Below, one piece after another: positions 20,709 through 30,700 of a stretch of 64,000 bases of DNA. Position numbers and translations under genes: made by a program. The first letter of the stretch is position 1; every line of letters begins with the position of its first letter. The DNA lies in assembly GCA_016124615.1 (NCBI GenBank), contig WGNF01000016.1:1-64000 (forward strand), written 5' to 3'. The notes beneath the pieces were generated by a model. The model was not told where the DNA came from. It saw only the letters and a list, made by a program, of their open reading frames with translations, and did not search any database. Source of the stretch: Paracoccaceae bacterium (GTDB lineage: Bacteria > Pseudomonadota > Alphaproteobacteria > Rhodobacterales > Rhodobacteraceae).

Positions 20709-21583
20709 CGCAGCGTCAGTGCCCGCTCTGGCGTCATCCGCCCGGTCAGCAGGTCGCGCAGCGCCAGCAGGTTGCCCTTCAACCGACCGCGACGGTCAAT
20801 CCACGGCTCCGGCCGCCAGACCCGCAGCAGGTTGGTGCCGACATTCTGCCCGACCATCCGCAGCGCCCGGCGTGGGCTCATCGTGCCCTTGCGGATCAGG
20901 TAGACCGGGTTCGCGATCTGCGAATAGCCAAGGCGCACGCCCTTGGTGCGCCCCGTCTTGGTGCCAAGATGCACGCCCGTTAGCGCGGTGGACCGCACGA
21001 TCCGCCCCCCGGCCGAAAGCTGGCGCGAGAAATCGACATCCTCCAGCCAACCGTAAAGCGGCAGCCGCTCGTCAAACCGCAACCCCCGTTCCAGCACCGG
21101 CCGGGCGCGGATCGCCATGTTGCAGCCATAGCCGTTGTAGATGTCGGTCAGCGCGCGCACCTGCGGCGGCTTCGCCCGCGCCAGCTTCGCGTGGCCCTCG
21201 GCGACGTCGTAGCCCGGCCCGCCGATTCCGTCCGACAGCACGGTGCCGGTGGCCATCACGACATCGGGGTGCAGGTGGAACAGCCGCAGCGTCTGTTCGA
21301 TGTAATCCGGCGCCATCAGAAAATCGTCGTCGATCAGCAACAGCACATCATCCGGCCGCAGCACCTCCAGCGCGCGATTGCGCTGCGCGCACAGCCCGCG
21401 TGGGCCGTTCACGACCAGCTTCGGGCATTCGAACGGCTCCAGAAGGCGCGGATCGGCATCTTCCTTGGCCGCCACGCTCAGCACGATCAGATCGGGCGCG
21501 CGGGTCTGGCGCAGAATGTCAGGCACCGTTTCGGCCAGAATCTGTGCCCGACCTGTTGTTGCGATTGCAAGGACCAGCCGCAT
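20705..21583 (-). CDS. Family 2 glycosyltransferase
   Basis: 292-residue GT-A fold glycosyltransferase. It begins MRLVLAIATTGRAQIL, has the nucleotide-sugar region LCAQRNRAL, a metal-binding LLIDDDF (DxD type), NGYGCNMAIR and the acceptor/catalytic YGWLEDVDFSRQL with the Glu-Asp pair. A start 26 codons upstream is possible but unsupported. It marks the left edge of the polysaccharide locus and is divergent from the small ORF at 21641. The sugar and linkage cannot be predicted. Confidence 0.87.
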   Translation of the reverse strand: MRLVLAIATTGRAQILAETVPDILRQTRAPDLIVLSVAAKEDADPRLLEPFECPKLVVNGPRGLCAQRNRALEVLRPDDVLLLIDDDFLMAPDYIEQTLRLFHLHPDVVMATGTVLSDGIGGPGYDVAEGHAKLARAKPPQVRALTDIYNGYGCNMAIRARPVLERGLRFDERLPLYGWLEDVDFSRQLSAGGRIVRSTALTGVHLGTKTGRTKGVRLGYSQIANPVYLIRKGTMSPRRALRMVGQNVGTNLLRVWRPEPWIDRRGRLKGNLLALRDLLTGRMTPERALTLR

Positions 21584-21640
21584 TTTCGCCAGATTCTGGG
21601 TGCTACACTCGTTAGAGGAGAGCGCGGAGGATAGGATCGG

Positions 21641-21847
21641 ATGGCTCGCATTCATGCTCATGTGCACGACGGCCTTGCTGCGATGCCGCTTGCCCGGCCA
21701 ACCTTGGCCCGCCCGGCATCGGCGACAGAACCGGCATGGATCGCGCGCATCGAGGCGCTGCCCCGCTGGGTGATCTGGCAAGGCGTCCTGATCGGATCGG
21801 TGGCGTTCTGGCTGGTTGTCGGCATCTCGGTCGCCTCAGCTCTTTGA
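21641..21847 (+). CDS. Small single-pass membrane protein (putative)
   Basis: 68-codon open frame with ATG at 21641 and GGAGG at 21626-21630, ten bases upstream. The last 28 residues form one strong hydrophobic helix (VIWQGVLIGSVAFWLVVGI), preceded by an Ala/Pro-rich cytosolic-looking part ending IEALPRW. It lies between the GT2 gene (divergent) and the sugar transferase gene (convergent). No family is recognised. The helix and ribosome site argue for a real gene, but its size leaves room for chance. Confidence 0.45.
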   Translation: MARIHAHVHDGLAAMPLARPTLARPASATEPAWIARIEALPRWVIWQGVLIGSVAFWLVVGISVASAL

Positions 21848-21854
21848 TCGGGCG

Positions 21855-22565
21855 TCAACGGGCACCATCGCGGCTTAGCACCACCCGGCAGGTTTGCAGC
21901 ACGATCCCGATATCGCCCCGCAGGCTTTGGTTGTGGACATAGGCCACATCCAGCGCGACCCGCTCAGCATAGGTGGTATTACTGCGCCCGGCCACCTGCC
22001 ACGCCCCCGTCACCCCCGGCAGGACCGAGAGGTATTCGACTGCATGCACCCCGTAATGCGCCAGTTCATCGCTGACCACCGGCCGGGGCCCGACGATCGA
22101 CATGTCACCCTTCACCACGTTCCAGAGTTGCGGCAACTCATCCAGACTGGTCCGGCGCAGCAGCGCGCCAAGCCGCGTCACCCGTGGATCATGGCTCAGC
22201 TTGCGGTTCGTCTCCCATTCCCGTCGCGCGGCGGGATCGCGGGCCAGCAGGCCGGCAAGGATCGCATCGCCCCGCGTCGTCATGGTGCGGAACTTGATGC
22301 AGAGGAACCGGCGACCGCCAAGCCCGACCCGTTCATGCGCGTAAAACACCGGCGCGCCGTCCATCAGCAGGATCAGCCCGGCCAACAGCACGAAGACGGG
22401 CGAAAGGATCAGCAGCCCCGACACCGCGACCAGCAGGTCGAACGCACGTTTGGAACGCGGAACCGCTGGCTTCAGGATCGCCCCGAGACGGGTTTTCACT
22501 TGCTCCGCTGGCAACACGGCTGCGGACCCGGCACCAAAGCTCGACTGGTCAATGTTTTTCGTCAT
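21855..22565 (-). CDS. Undecaprenyl-phosphate sugar phosphotransferase (initiating, ExoY/WbaP-type)
   Basis: 236-residue bacterial sugar transferase that moves a sugar-1-phosphate onto undecaprenyl phosphate and so starts a polysaccharide repeat unit. It has one membrane helix (about 44-68: LLVAVSGLLILSPVFVL), then the family boxes ERVGLGGRRFLCIKFRTM, DPRVTRLGALLRRTSLDELPQ, the NVVKGDMSIVGPRPV box with the essential Asp, and the C-terminal LPGVTGAWQVAGRS. Start 22565 gives MTKNIDQSS. It is divergent from the Wzx gene and is the likely first enzyme of this EPS pathway. Confidence 0.93.
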   Translation of the reverse strand: MTKNIDQSSFGAGSAAVLPAEQVKTRLGAILKPAVPRSKRAFDLLVAVSGLLILSPVFVLLAGLILLMDGAPVFYAHERVGLGGRRFLCIKFRTMTTRGDAILAGLLARDPAARREWETNRKLSHDPRVTRLGALLRRTSLDELPQLWNVVKGDMSIVGPRPVVSDELAHYGVHAVEYLSVLPGVTGAWQVAGRSNTTYAERVALDVAYVHNQSLRGDIGIVLQTCRVVLSRDGAR

Positions 22566-22919
22566 GCACCCAAAACCAACGAATTGGCCCCTCGTCGCTC
22601 GAATGCCATTCCGAATCATACCCAGTGCGAACCTAGGCCCTCAGCCTGTTTGGGGTTAGCGCGATGTTAACAAATGTGAGTTTCCCATTCGGAAACGATC
22701 CGAATGGTTCTTCGGAATAAGCGCCAATCCATTGATCTATAAAGATTATGGATTTTTGCCTTTTCATTCACACTCAAAAGCGCCCGAAAAGCGCCGATCA
22801 CAATTCCGCCTGCCCGATTGCATCGCGCCACGCCGCACCGGATATTGGCGCTGCGGCAGCCTCGGGGGCGTTCGGCGGGTCGCAAGTGCGCATTGGCTGG
22901 TGCCATTGGGGGCCGAAGT
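22566..22919. promoter_or_regulatory. Divergent intergenic region between sugar transferase and wzx genes
   Basis: 354 bases without a convincing gene, more AT-rich than its surroundings between about 22640 and 22780. It must hold the promoters of the sugar transferase (minus) and wzx (plus) genes. It contains a 9-bp-arm palindrome at 22685-22707 and further copies of its TTCGGA/TCCGAA half site near 22609 and 22711, so binding of a regulator is plausible. I see no clean -35/-10 pair. A 63-codon open frame here has no ribosome site and was not called. Confidence 0.55.
22685..22707. promoter_or_regulatory. Palindrome, possible operator of the EPS genes
   Basis: Perfect inverted repeat with 9-base arms (CCATTCGGA / TCCGAATGG) around a 5-base centre, in the divergent promoter region. 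Extra half sites occur at about 22609-22615 (TTCCGAAT) and 22711-22716 (TTCGGA). No T-run follows, so it fits an operator better than a terminator. The binding protein is unknown. Confidence 0.4.
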
Positions 22920-24404
22920 ATGAGTGATATACCCGAGGGCGCGGGCCGGGCAACGGCCCGGCAGGCCATTGGCGGCGGCGCCTGGACGGTGGCCGAGCGC
23001 ATCATTGCACAGGCCAGCCAGCTGGTGCTGTTCGTGGCGGCGGCGCGTGTCCTCAGCCCGGCCGAGTTCGGCGTCTTCGCCCTTGTCTCCACCTGCGCGC
23101 TCTTGTTCCTGCGCATGGCCGAGGTCGGCTGGGCCCCCTACATCATGTCGTGGGAGGGCGATGATACCGTGCCGCGTCAGGTGGTGATGGCCGCCATTTT
23201 CACCGGGCTGGCCTTCGGGGTCTTGGGCGCGCTGGTCGGACTTGGCTATCTGCTGCTGGGCCTCGGGACGGTGACCGCGCATCTGATCCTGCTGTTCTCG
23301 CTCTGGGTGGTGATCGCCACCACCTGTTCCGCGCAAAAGGGCATGATGATCTGGCGCGACGGGCTGCGCGGATCCTCAATCGCCGAGGGTGCGGGAGAGA
23401 TCGTGGGCATGAGCGTGGCGCTTGTCGCCCTCTATCACGGGTTCGGCGTCTATGCGCTGGTGTTCGGGCGGCTGGCCTACCAGACCACACACCTTTCGAT
23501 CAGCTTCGTGGTGACCGCACGCTCGCCCCTGTTCGGGATGCCCAGCAATGAATTGCGGGCGCTCGGCCGCTACTCGTGGCACATCTTCTCCAGCCGGTTC
23601 ATCGTCAACCTGCGGCTCTATATCGCCACATTCATCATTGGCGCGTTTCTCGGGCCGGCGCCGGTCGGCTATTACCGGGCGGCGCAACGGCTGGTCGGTT
23701 CGATCGCCGAGGTCATCGGCGCCCCCAGCCTCGTGCTGGCGTGGAGCATGTTCCGGCAGGCGCGCGACGATCATGGGGTGCGCACGCGCGGATTTCAGCG
23801 GCAGGCCAACCTTTACTTCAAGCTTCTCTTCGCGCTTGGCATTCCGGTCTTTGTCTGGCTGACATTGATGGGCGCCGACCTGATTTCGGGTCTGCTGGGG
23901 CCCAAATGGCTGCCCGCGCTGCCGCTGGTCGGCATTCTGGCGCTGGCAAGGGCGCTGTCGCTTCCCGCCGCCGCGACCGAGCCAATTCTGTCGCTGAACG
24001 GCGAAATCGGGCGGCTGCCGCTGTTCAATCTGACGCTTCTGGTCCTGACGATCGCCCTGACAACCGTGGGCGCGGCCATCGGCCTGTCGGCGGTGGCCTG
24101 GTCGCAGGTCATCGCGGCGGTCGTCGCTGCTGTCGCGACCAACCGGATGTTGCGCAAGCACGGCGGCATCGACTGGCGCGAGGTTCTGGCGGATGCCGGG
24201 CGGCTGGTGCCGCCGGTGCTGCTGGGCAGCGCGGTGATCCTGCTGGCGCGCGACCTGCCGATGTTTCAGGCGCTGCCCGCGCTGGTGCGCGCCTTCGGCG
24301 TGGCGGTACCTGCGACGGCCGTCTACCTGCTGGCGCTGACCGCGACGCAGCCCGCGCTTCGCGACATCACGCTGTCACTCCTGCGTCGCCGGATGCGGAT
24401 CTGA
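22920..24404 (+). CDS. Polysaccharide flippase (Wzx-type, MOP superfamily)
   Basis: 494-residue polytopic membrane protein with about 12-14 hydrophobic segments and the N-terminal pattern GGGAWTVAERIIAQASQLVLF...ARVLSPAEFGVFAL of lipid-linked oligosaccharide flippases. The middle has the VGYYRAAQRLVGSI motif of the family. It should move undecaprenyl-linked repeat units across the inner membrane for Wzy/Wzc-dependent export. It is divergent from the initiating sugar transferase and 388 bases upstream of the large NRPS-PKS gene on the same strand. Confidence 0.92.
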   Translation: MSDIPEGAGRATARQAIGGGAWTVAERIIAQASQLVLFVAAARVLSPAEFGVFALVSTCALLFLRMAEVGWAPYIMSWEGDDTVPRQVVMAAIFTGLAFGVLGALVGLGYLLLGLGTVTAHLILLFSLWVVIATTCSAQKGMMIWRDGLRGSSIAEGAGEIVGMSVALVALYHGFGVYALVFGRLAYQTTHLSISFVVTARSPLFGMPSNELRALGRYSWHIFSSRFIVNLRLYIATFIIGAFLGPAPVGYYRAAQRLVGSIAEVIGAPSLVLAWSMFRQARDDHGVRTRGFQRQANLYFKLLFALGIPVFVWLTLMGADLISGLLGPKWLPALPLVGILALARALSLPAAATEPILSLNGEIGRLPLFNLTLLVLTIALTTVGAAIGLSAVAWSQVIAAVVAAVATNRMLRKHGGIDWREVLADAGRLVPPVLLGSAVILLARDLPMFQALPALVRAFGVAVPATAVYLLALTATQPALRDITLSLLRRRMRI

Positions 24405-24792
24405 CCCCCTGCCAAGCCCTCGCAAGACGCCGTGCCCGAATTGCAGGCAACGGTATCAACCCGGCTTGATCGGGATCGCGGGGGCCAAGATTTCGGCCGA
24501 AACACACTGTTTCCGATCGCATGAAAATTCCCGCCAAGAGTGCCACAAATATTAATAAATCCAATACTTTATTATCATCCGGAAACAATCCCGCCCGGTT
24601 CGGCAACAGCGTTGCCCCTGCCTGCACCAGCGCCGCGTTGACTCACTATGGATGGCGTGGCACCCAGTTTTCGGGGGCATCTTTGTGCCGGATCAGGTCA
24701 GCCTGAACGGGACGGGAGCTATTGGAACTGCATCGAAATCCGTGTGATGGCGGGGGCCGGTTCCCTGCCGCTTGCGGCTTGAGAGGAACGCC
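24405..24792 (+). promoter_or_regulatory. AT-rich leader region upstream of the NRPS-PKS gene
   Basis: 388 bases without a supported gene. A stretch of about 50 bases near 24530-24590 is strikingly AT-rich (TATTAATAAATCC, ACTTTATTATCAT) in an otherwise GC-rich neighbourhood. It is the most likely place for the promoter of the biosynthetic operon, or for binding of an AT-preferring silencer such as MucR or an H-NS-like protein. GAGAGGA at 24781-24787 is the ribosome site of the downstream ATG at 24793. A 61-codon frame (24521-24706) lacks support. Confidence 0.5.
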
Positions 24793-27700
24793 ATGACCCC
24801 GCGCAACCCTGTGTCGTCCGGCCCCGCCCTGCCCGATCCGGTCGGCCCGATCTGGCCGCTTTTCGCGGCCGCCTGCGCCCGCGCGCCCGACGCGCCCGCA
24901 CTGCTGGCCGACGACCGCCGCCTGACCTACGCCGAGGCGATGGCGGCAGCGGACCGCATCGCCGCGCAACTGATCCGCCTGGGGGTGGGGCGTGGCGACT
25001 ATGTCGGCTTGCTCGACTCGCGGTCGGTGAACGCCATCCTCGGGATGCTGGGCATCCTGCGCGCGGGCGGCGCCTTCGTGCCGCTGGACCCGACACATGC
25101 GCCGGAACAACTGGGCTTTATCGCCACCGATCTGCCGCTCAGGGCGGCGCTGGTCGCCGGGCGCTATGCCGACCACGCCGCCGCGATCCTGCCCGCCGGG
25201 TTGCCCGCGCTGTCGCTGGAGGCGGCGATGACCGGCCCGGAGCCCGAGGCCGGGATTGTCTGGCCCGAGGCTGAACCGGAAACCCCCGCCTATGTGATGT
25301 ACACCTCGGGCACCACCGGCCAGCCCAAAGGCGTCGTGGTGCCGCAGCGGGGCGTGACCTCTTTCGCTTACCGTCAGCCCGCGCTGAACATGCGCACCGA
25401 TGATGTGGTGCTGCACTCCAACACCATCGCCTGCGACGGCTCGACCTTCGACATCTGGGCCGCCCTTCTGAACGGCGCCGCCTGCGCCGTGGTCGAGGCG
25501 CCCTTTGCCGCGCTGGACGAAATCGGTCGTGTGATGACCCGGCATCGGGTGACGGCGGCGATGTTCTATGCCGGGATGAACCACATGATGGTGGATCATC
25601 AGCTTCCCGCCTTCGCCAGCGCGCGGATGATCCTGTCGGTCGGCGACGTCATGTCGCCCGTCCACGCCCGCAAGCTGCTGGAGGCTTACCCCGAACTGGT
25701 GTTGCAGAACTTCTACGGCCCGACCGAGGGCACGGTGGACAGCCTTGGCATCCGCATCACGCGTGACATGCTGGATGGCCGCCCGCTACCCATCGGCCGG
25801 TCGCTGGCCCACGAGGAATGCTTTGTCGTCGATGACGACCTGAAACCGCTGCCGGTGGGCGAGACCGGGCAACTGGTCATCTCTGGTCTCGGGGTCGCGC
25901 AGGGCTACTGGAACCGGCCCGACAAGACGGCGGCGGCGTTCATCGAAGACCCGCGGCCGGGCAAATCGGGGCTGGTCTACCTGACCGGCGATCTGGCCCG
26001 GCAGAACCCTGATGGCGTGTTCGACTTCCACGGCCGTCTTGATCGGCAGGTGAAACTGGGCGGGCGGCGGATCGAGCTGGACGGCGTGGAACATGTGCTG
26101 CGCCATCAGCCGGGCGTGGCCGATGCCACCGTCGGCGTCATCACCGGCGCGGGCGGCGACAAGCGCGTGGCGGCCGTGTTGCGGCCCAAGGGCGCGATGC
26201 CCGCCGATTCCACCGCCTTCATCCGCGCCGTGCTGGCCGGGGCGGGCGAGGTGCTGCACCCGGCCAGCCTGCCGCGCGCCACGCTGGTGACAGCCGACTG
26301 GAAACTGACCCCGGCGGGCAAGAACGACCGCCGCGCCCTGATGGCGCTGTTCGATGCACCGCAAGACAGCCCGCAGGCGGCGCCTGCCCCGGCCCCGTCG
26401 CGCGATCTGCGCCCGGTGATCGCGGGTATCTGGCAAGACATCCTCGGCGGCCCGATTCCGGCCGATGATCTGACCTTCTTCGACGCTGGCGGCAGTTCGA
26501 TGCAGCTGATTGAGGCGCATTCGCGCATCGAGGCCCGCCTGGGTCGGCGCTTCGACATCACGCTGATGTTCGAAACCCCGCGCCTTGGCGACCTTGCCGC
26601 ACGGCTGGCCGCACTGGCGCCCGAGCCGCAGGCGGCAAAAGAATCCACCGCCGCGCCCCGAGCCAGCACCCGCGACATTGCCATTGTCGGTCTGGCCGGG
26701 CGCTTTCCCGGCGCCGACACGCTCGCCACCTTCTGGCAGCACCTGCGGGCGGGCGACAACCTGATCCCGCGCTTCCCGCTGGACCAGATGCAGGACGCCT
26801 TCACGCCTCAAGAACGCCGCTCGCCCGCCTATGTCCCGGCCCGGTCGATCATCGACGACGCCGAGATGTTCGACGCCAAATTCTTCAACATCCTGCCGCG
26901 CGAGGCCGAGCGGATGGACCCGCAGGCCCGCGTGTTCCTCGAAATCTGCGCCGAGGCGCTGGAGGACGCGGGGATCGACCCGGCCCGCGCGCCGGGGCCA
27001 ATCGGCGTCTGGGCCGGCAGCTCGATGAGCACCTATCTGATCGGTAGCCTGATCCCGGATCACGCCGCCGCCGAGGCTTTCACCACCGGCTACCAGATCG
27101 CCGACTACACCACGCTGACCGGCAACCTGCCGGAGAGCCTCTCGACCCGCGTCGCTTACAAGCTGGACCTGAAGGGCCCGGCGATGACGGTGCAGACCGC
27201 CTGTTCCACCTCGCTGACCGCCATCGCGCAGGCGGTGAACGCGCTGCGCGAGGGGCAGGCCGATGCCGCGCTGGCGGGGGGCGTCTCGATCACCTTCCCG
27301 CAGAAACGCGGCTACATGGCGCAAGAGGGCGGCATGGCGGCCCCCGACGGCGTCTGTCGCCCGTTCGATGCCGACGCGGGGGGCACTGTCTTTGGCCACG
27401 GCGCGGGCGTCGTGGTGCTGAAGCGGCTGGCGGATGCGCTGGCCGCGGGCGATCAGGTTTATGCCGTGATCCGGGGTGTCGGGCTGACCAACGACGGGGC
27501 GGGGAAGATTTCCTACACCGCGCCGTCGGTCGCCGGTCAGGCGGCGGCGATCCGCGCCGCCCACCGCGATGCCGGGGTGGCGCCGGACAGCATCACCTAT
27601 GTCGAATGCCACGGCACCGCGACGCCACTGGGCGACCCGATCGAGGTCGCCGGGCTGACGCAGGCCTTCGGGCCGGGCAAGCCGGGCACGGTGGCGCTTG

Positions 27701-30700
27701 GCTCGGTGAAGGGCAACATCGGCCATCTGGATGCGGCGGCGGGGGTGATGGGCGTCATCAAGACCGCGCTGATGCTGCGCGCCGGGGAAATCCTGCCGGT
27801 GGCGAACTTCCGTTCCCCCAACCCGCGCATCGACTTTGCCGCAGGGCCGTTCCGCGTCGCCGACCGGCTGGCGCAATGGGTCAGCGATGGGCCTCGCCGC
27901 GCCGGGGTCAGCGCGGCAGGCGTCGGTGGCACCAACGTGCATCTGGTGCTGGAAGAGGCGCCCGCCACCATCGCCGGGCCGATGCCCGATGCCGTGCAGG
28001 CCCTCCCCCTGTCGGCCGCCTCGCCCGAGGCGCTGGTGGAGCTTGCCCGCCGTCTGGCCGACCGGCTGGAGGCGCCCGATGCCCCAGCCCTGCCGGATGC
28101 CGCCTTCACCTTGCAGGACGGCCGCCGCAACCATCCCTACCGCCTCGCCATTGCCGCCCGCACCGGCGCCGAGGCCGCGCAAAAACTGCGCGCGGCGCCA
28201 GAGGTGAAGGCCGCGACCCCAACAACCGCGCCGAAACTCGTGTTCATGTTCCCCGGCCAGGGCTCGCAATACCCCGGCATGGGCAAGGGGCTGTACCGGA
28301 CCGAACCGGAGTTCGCCCGCTGGATCGACCGTGGCGCCGAGATCCTGCGCCCGCTGATCGACACCGACATGGCAGACCTGCTCTGCTACGCCGATGTCAC
28401 CGACGAGGCCGCCGCCCGCGCGCTGAAAGACACCCGTCTGACCCAACCCGCGCTGTTCCTGACCGAGGTCGCCACCGCGCGGCTGTGGCAGGCGCGCGGC
28501 ATCGCCCCCGACGCGATGATCGGCCATTCGGTCGGCGAATTCGCCGCCGCAGTGATCGCCGGAGTGATGGGGTTCGAGGATGCGCTGACGGTCATCGCCG
28601 CGCGCGGTCGCCTGATGCAGGACCAGCCCGCCGGGGCGATGCTGTCGGTGCGCAGCCCCCTTGAAGGGCTGCTACCCCACCTTTCCGCCGAAACCGAACT
28701 GGCCGCGCGCAACGCGCCGCAGTTGCAGGTGGTCGCCGGGCCGGATGACGCGATCGCGGCGCTGGCGGCGCGGCTGACGACGGCGGGGATCGCCAGCACC
28801 CGATTGCACACCTCGCACGCCTTCCATTCTGCGATGATGGACCCGGTCGTTCCGGCGCTGGAACGGGCGTTGGCAACGATCCGCCTGAACGCACCGGACA
28901 CCCCGATCATCTCGTCGGTCACTGGCCGGATGATGACGGCGGCCGAAGCGCAAAGCCCGGCCTACTGGGCCGCGCAGGCCCGCGCGACGGTGAATTTTCA
29001 GGCCGCGCTTGAAGCGGTTTCCGAAACAGGGGCGCCGGTGTTTGTCGAGGTGGGGGCAGGTCGCACCCTCTCGGCCTTCGCCGGGCAGACCCTGAAACGC
29101 GGTGGTCACGGCGGCATATTCCAGTCATTGCCGGATCATACCCAATCGGGCGTTGACGATCAGAGCGTCATGACCGCCGCGTTTGCCAACCTCTGGGCCG
29201 CCGGTGTCGCGGTGGACTGGTCGCGCCTTGCGCGTGGCAACCGCCGGGTGTCGCTGCCCGCCCATCCGTTCCTGCGTCGCCGGTTCTGGGTCGATCCCGT
29301 CGCCCCGGCGGCCGCGCCCGCCGCCCTTTCCGTTTCACCCCCTGTTGCCGAGGTCGCCATGACCGTTGTTGCCCGTGTTCCCCGCCTGACGGCCGAGCTT
29401 GTCGCGCTGTTCGCCGATCTTTCCGGCGAAACCCTTGGCGCGGCGGATGCCGAAACGCCGTTCCTCGAACTCGGGTTCGACTCGCTCTTCATGGGGCAGG
29501 CCGCCGCTGCGCTGGGGCGCAACTATGGCGTGGAAATCACCTTCCGCAGCCTTCTGGCCGATTACCCCAGCATCGCCGCGCTGGCCGCGCATCTGGATGC
29601 GGTGATGCCGCCAGAGGTCGCATCGGTGGCCATTCCGCCGGCCGCACCGGTTGCCCCGACAGCCGCACCGACGCCCGCCGCGATGCCAGCGATCACTGGC
29701 GATCTGGCAAGCGTTCTGCAAGCGCAGATGCAGACGATGCAGGCCGTCTTTGCCGACCAGCTTCGCGCGATGGGCGCCGCACCTGCCACCGCGCCCGCCC
29801 CGGTGGCCGCGATAGCAGCAGCCCCGCGACCGGTTGCTGTGGCGACCCCGGCCGAATCCGAGGAAAAGGGCTTCAAGCTCGGGCGCGGCCCCAATGTCTC
29901 GGGCGCGGTGCTGACCGATGCCCAGCGCGCCTTCGTGCGTGACCTCGCCGCGCGCTATTCAGCGCGCTACGCCAGGTCGAAAGCCTATACTGCGCAATAC
30001 CGCGCCGTGCTGGCCGACCCGCGCACCGCCGCGGGCTTTCACCCCGACTGGAAGGAACTGACCTTCCCGATCGTCGCCGACCGGTCGAAAGGCGCTCATA
30101 TCTGGGACATCGACGGCAACCGCCTGATCGACGTGGTGAACGGCTTCGGCCAGACCGCTTTCGGCCACTCGCCCGATTTCGTCAGCCACGCGGTCGCCGC
30201 GCAACTGGACAAGGGCTATGCCATCGGCCCGCAGGCCGACCGCGCCGGGCCGGTGGCGGAACGTCTCGCCACCTTCCTCGGCCACGACCGGGTGACCTTC
30301 TGCAACACCGGGTCCGAGGCCGTGATGGCCGCGATGCGCATCGCCCGCGCCGTCACCGGGCGCGAGCGTGTCGTGGTCTTCGCCAACGACTACCACGGCC
30401 AGTTCGATGAGGTTCTGGTACGCGGCCGCCGCAGCGGCGAGCCCGGCGCCTTACCCATCGCACCCGGCATCCCGCGCGAAGGGTTGAAGAACATGACGGT
30501 TCTGGGCTACGGCGCGCCGGAATCGCTCGCCTGGATCGGCCAGCACATCGGCGAAATCGCCGCGATCATTGTCGAGCCGGTGCAAAGCCGCCACCCCGAG
30601 CTGCGGCCCGAGGGTTTCGTGCGTTCGCTGCGCGAGCTTGCCACCAAGGGCGGCGCCGCGCTGGTGATCGACGAGGTCGTGACCGGCTTTCGCACCCACG

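Noticed and set aside
22732-22923. A 63-codon frame before the wzx gene
   Set aside because: No ribosome site, ends over the wzx start, no conserved feature.
24521-24706. A 61-codon frame in the leader of the megasynthase gene
   Set aside because: No ribosome site, mixed composition, no hydrophobic or structured segment; the DNA fits a regulatory region better.
25786-28527. A 913-codon open frame on the minus strand opposite the megasynthase
   Set aside because: It is exactly antisense to the KS/AT/A coding region, has no recognisable motif and a composition rich in Arg, Gly, His and Gln. High GC content removes stops from antisense frames; the plus-strand protein has intact catalytic motifs.
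29635-29850. Ala/Pro-rich stretch in the megasynthase as a possible frameshift scar
   Set aside because: The frame is continuous and the following aminotransferase has all motifs; Ala/Pro linkers between carrier and next domain are common.
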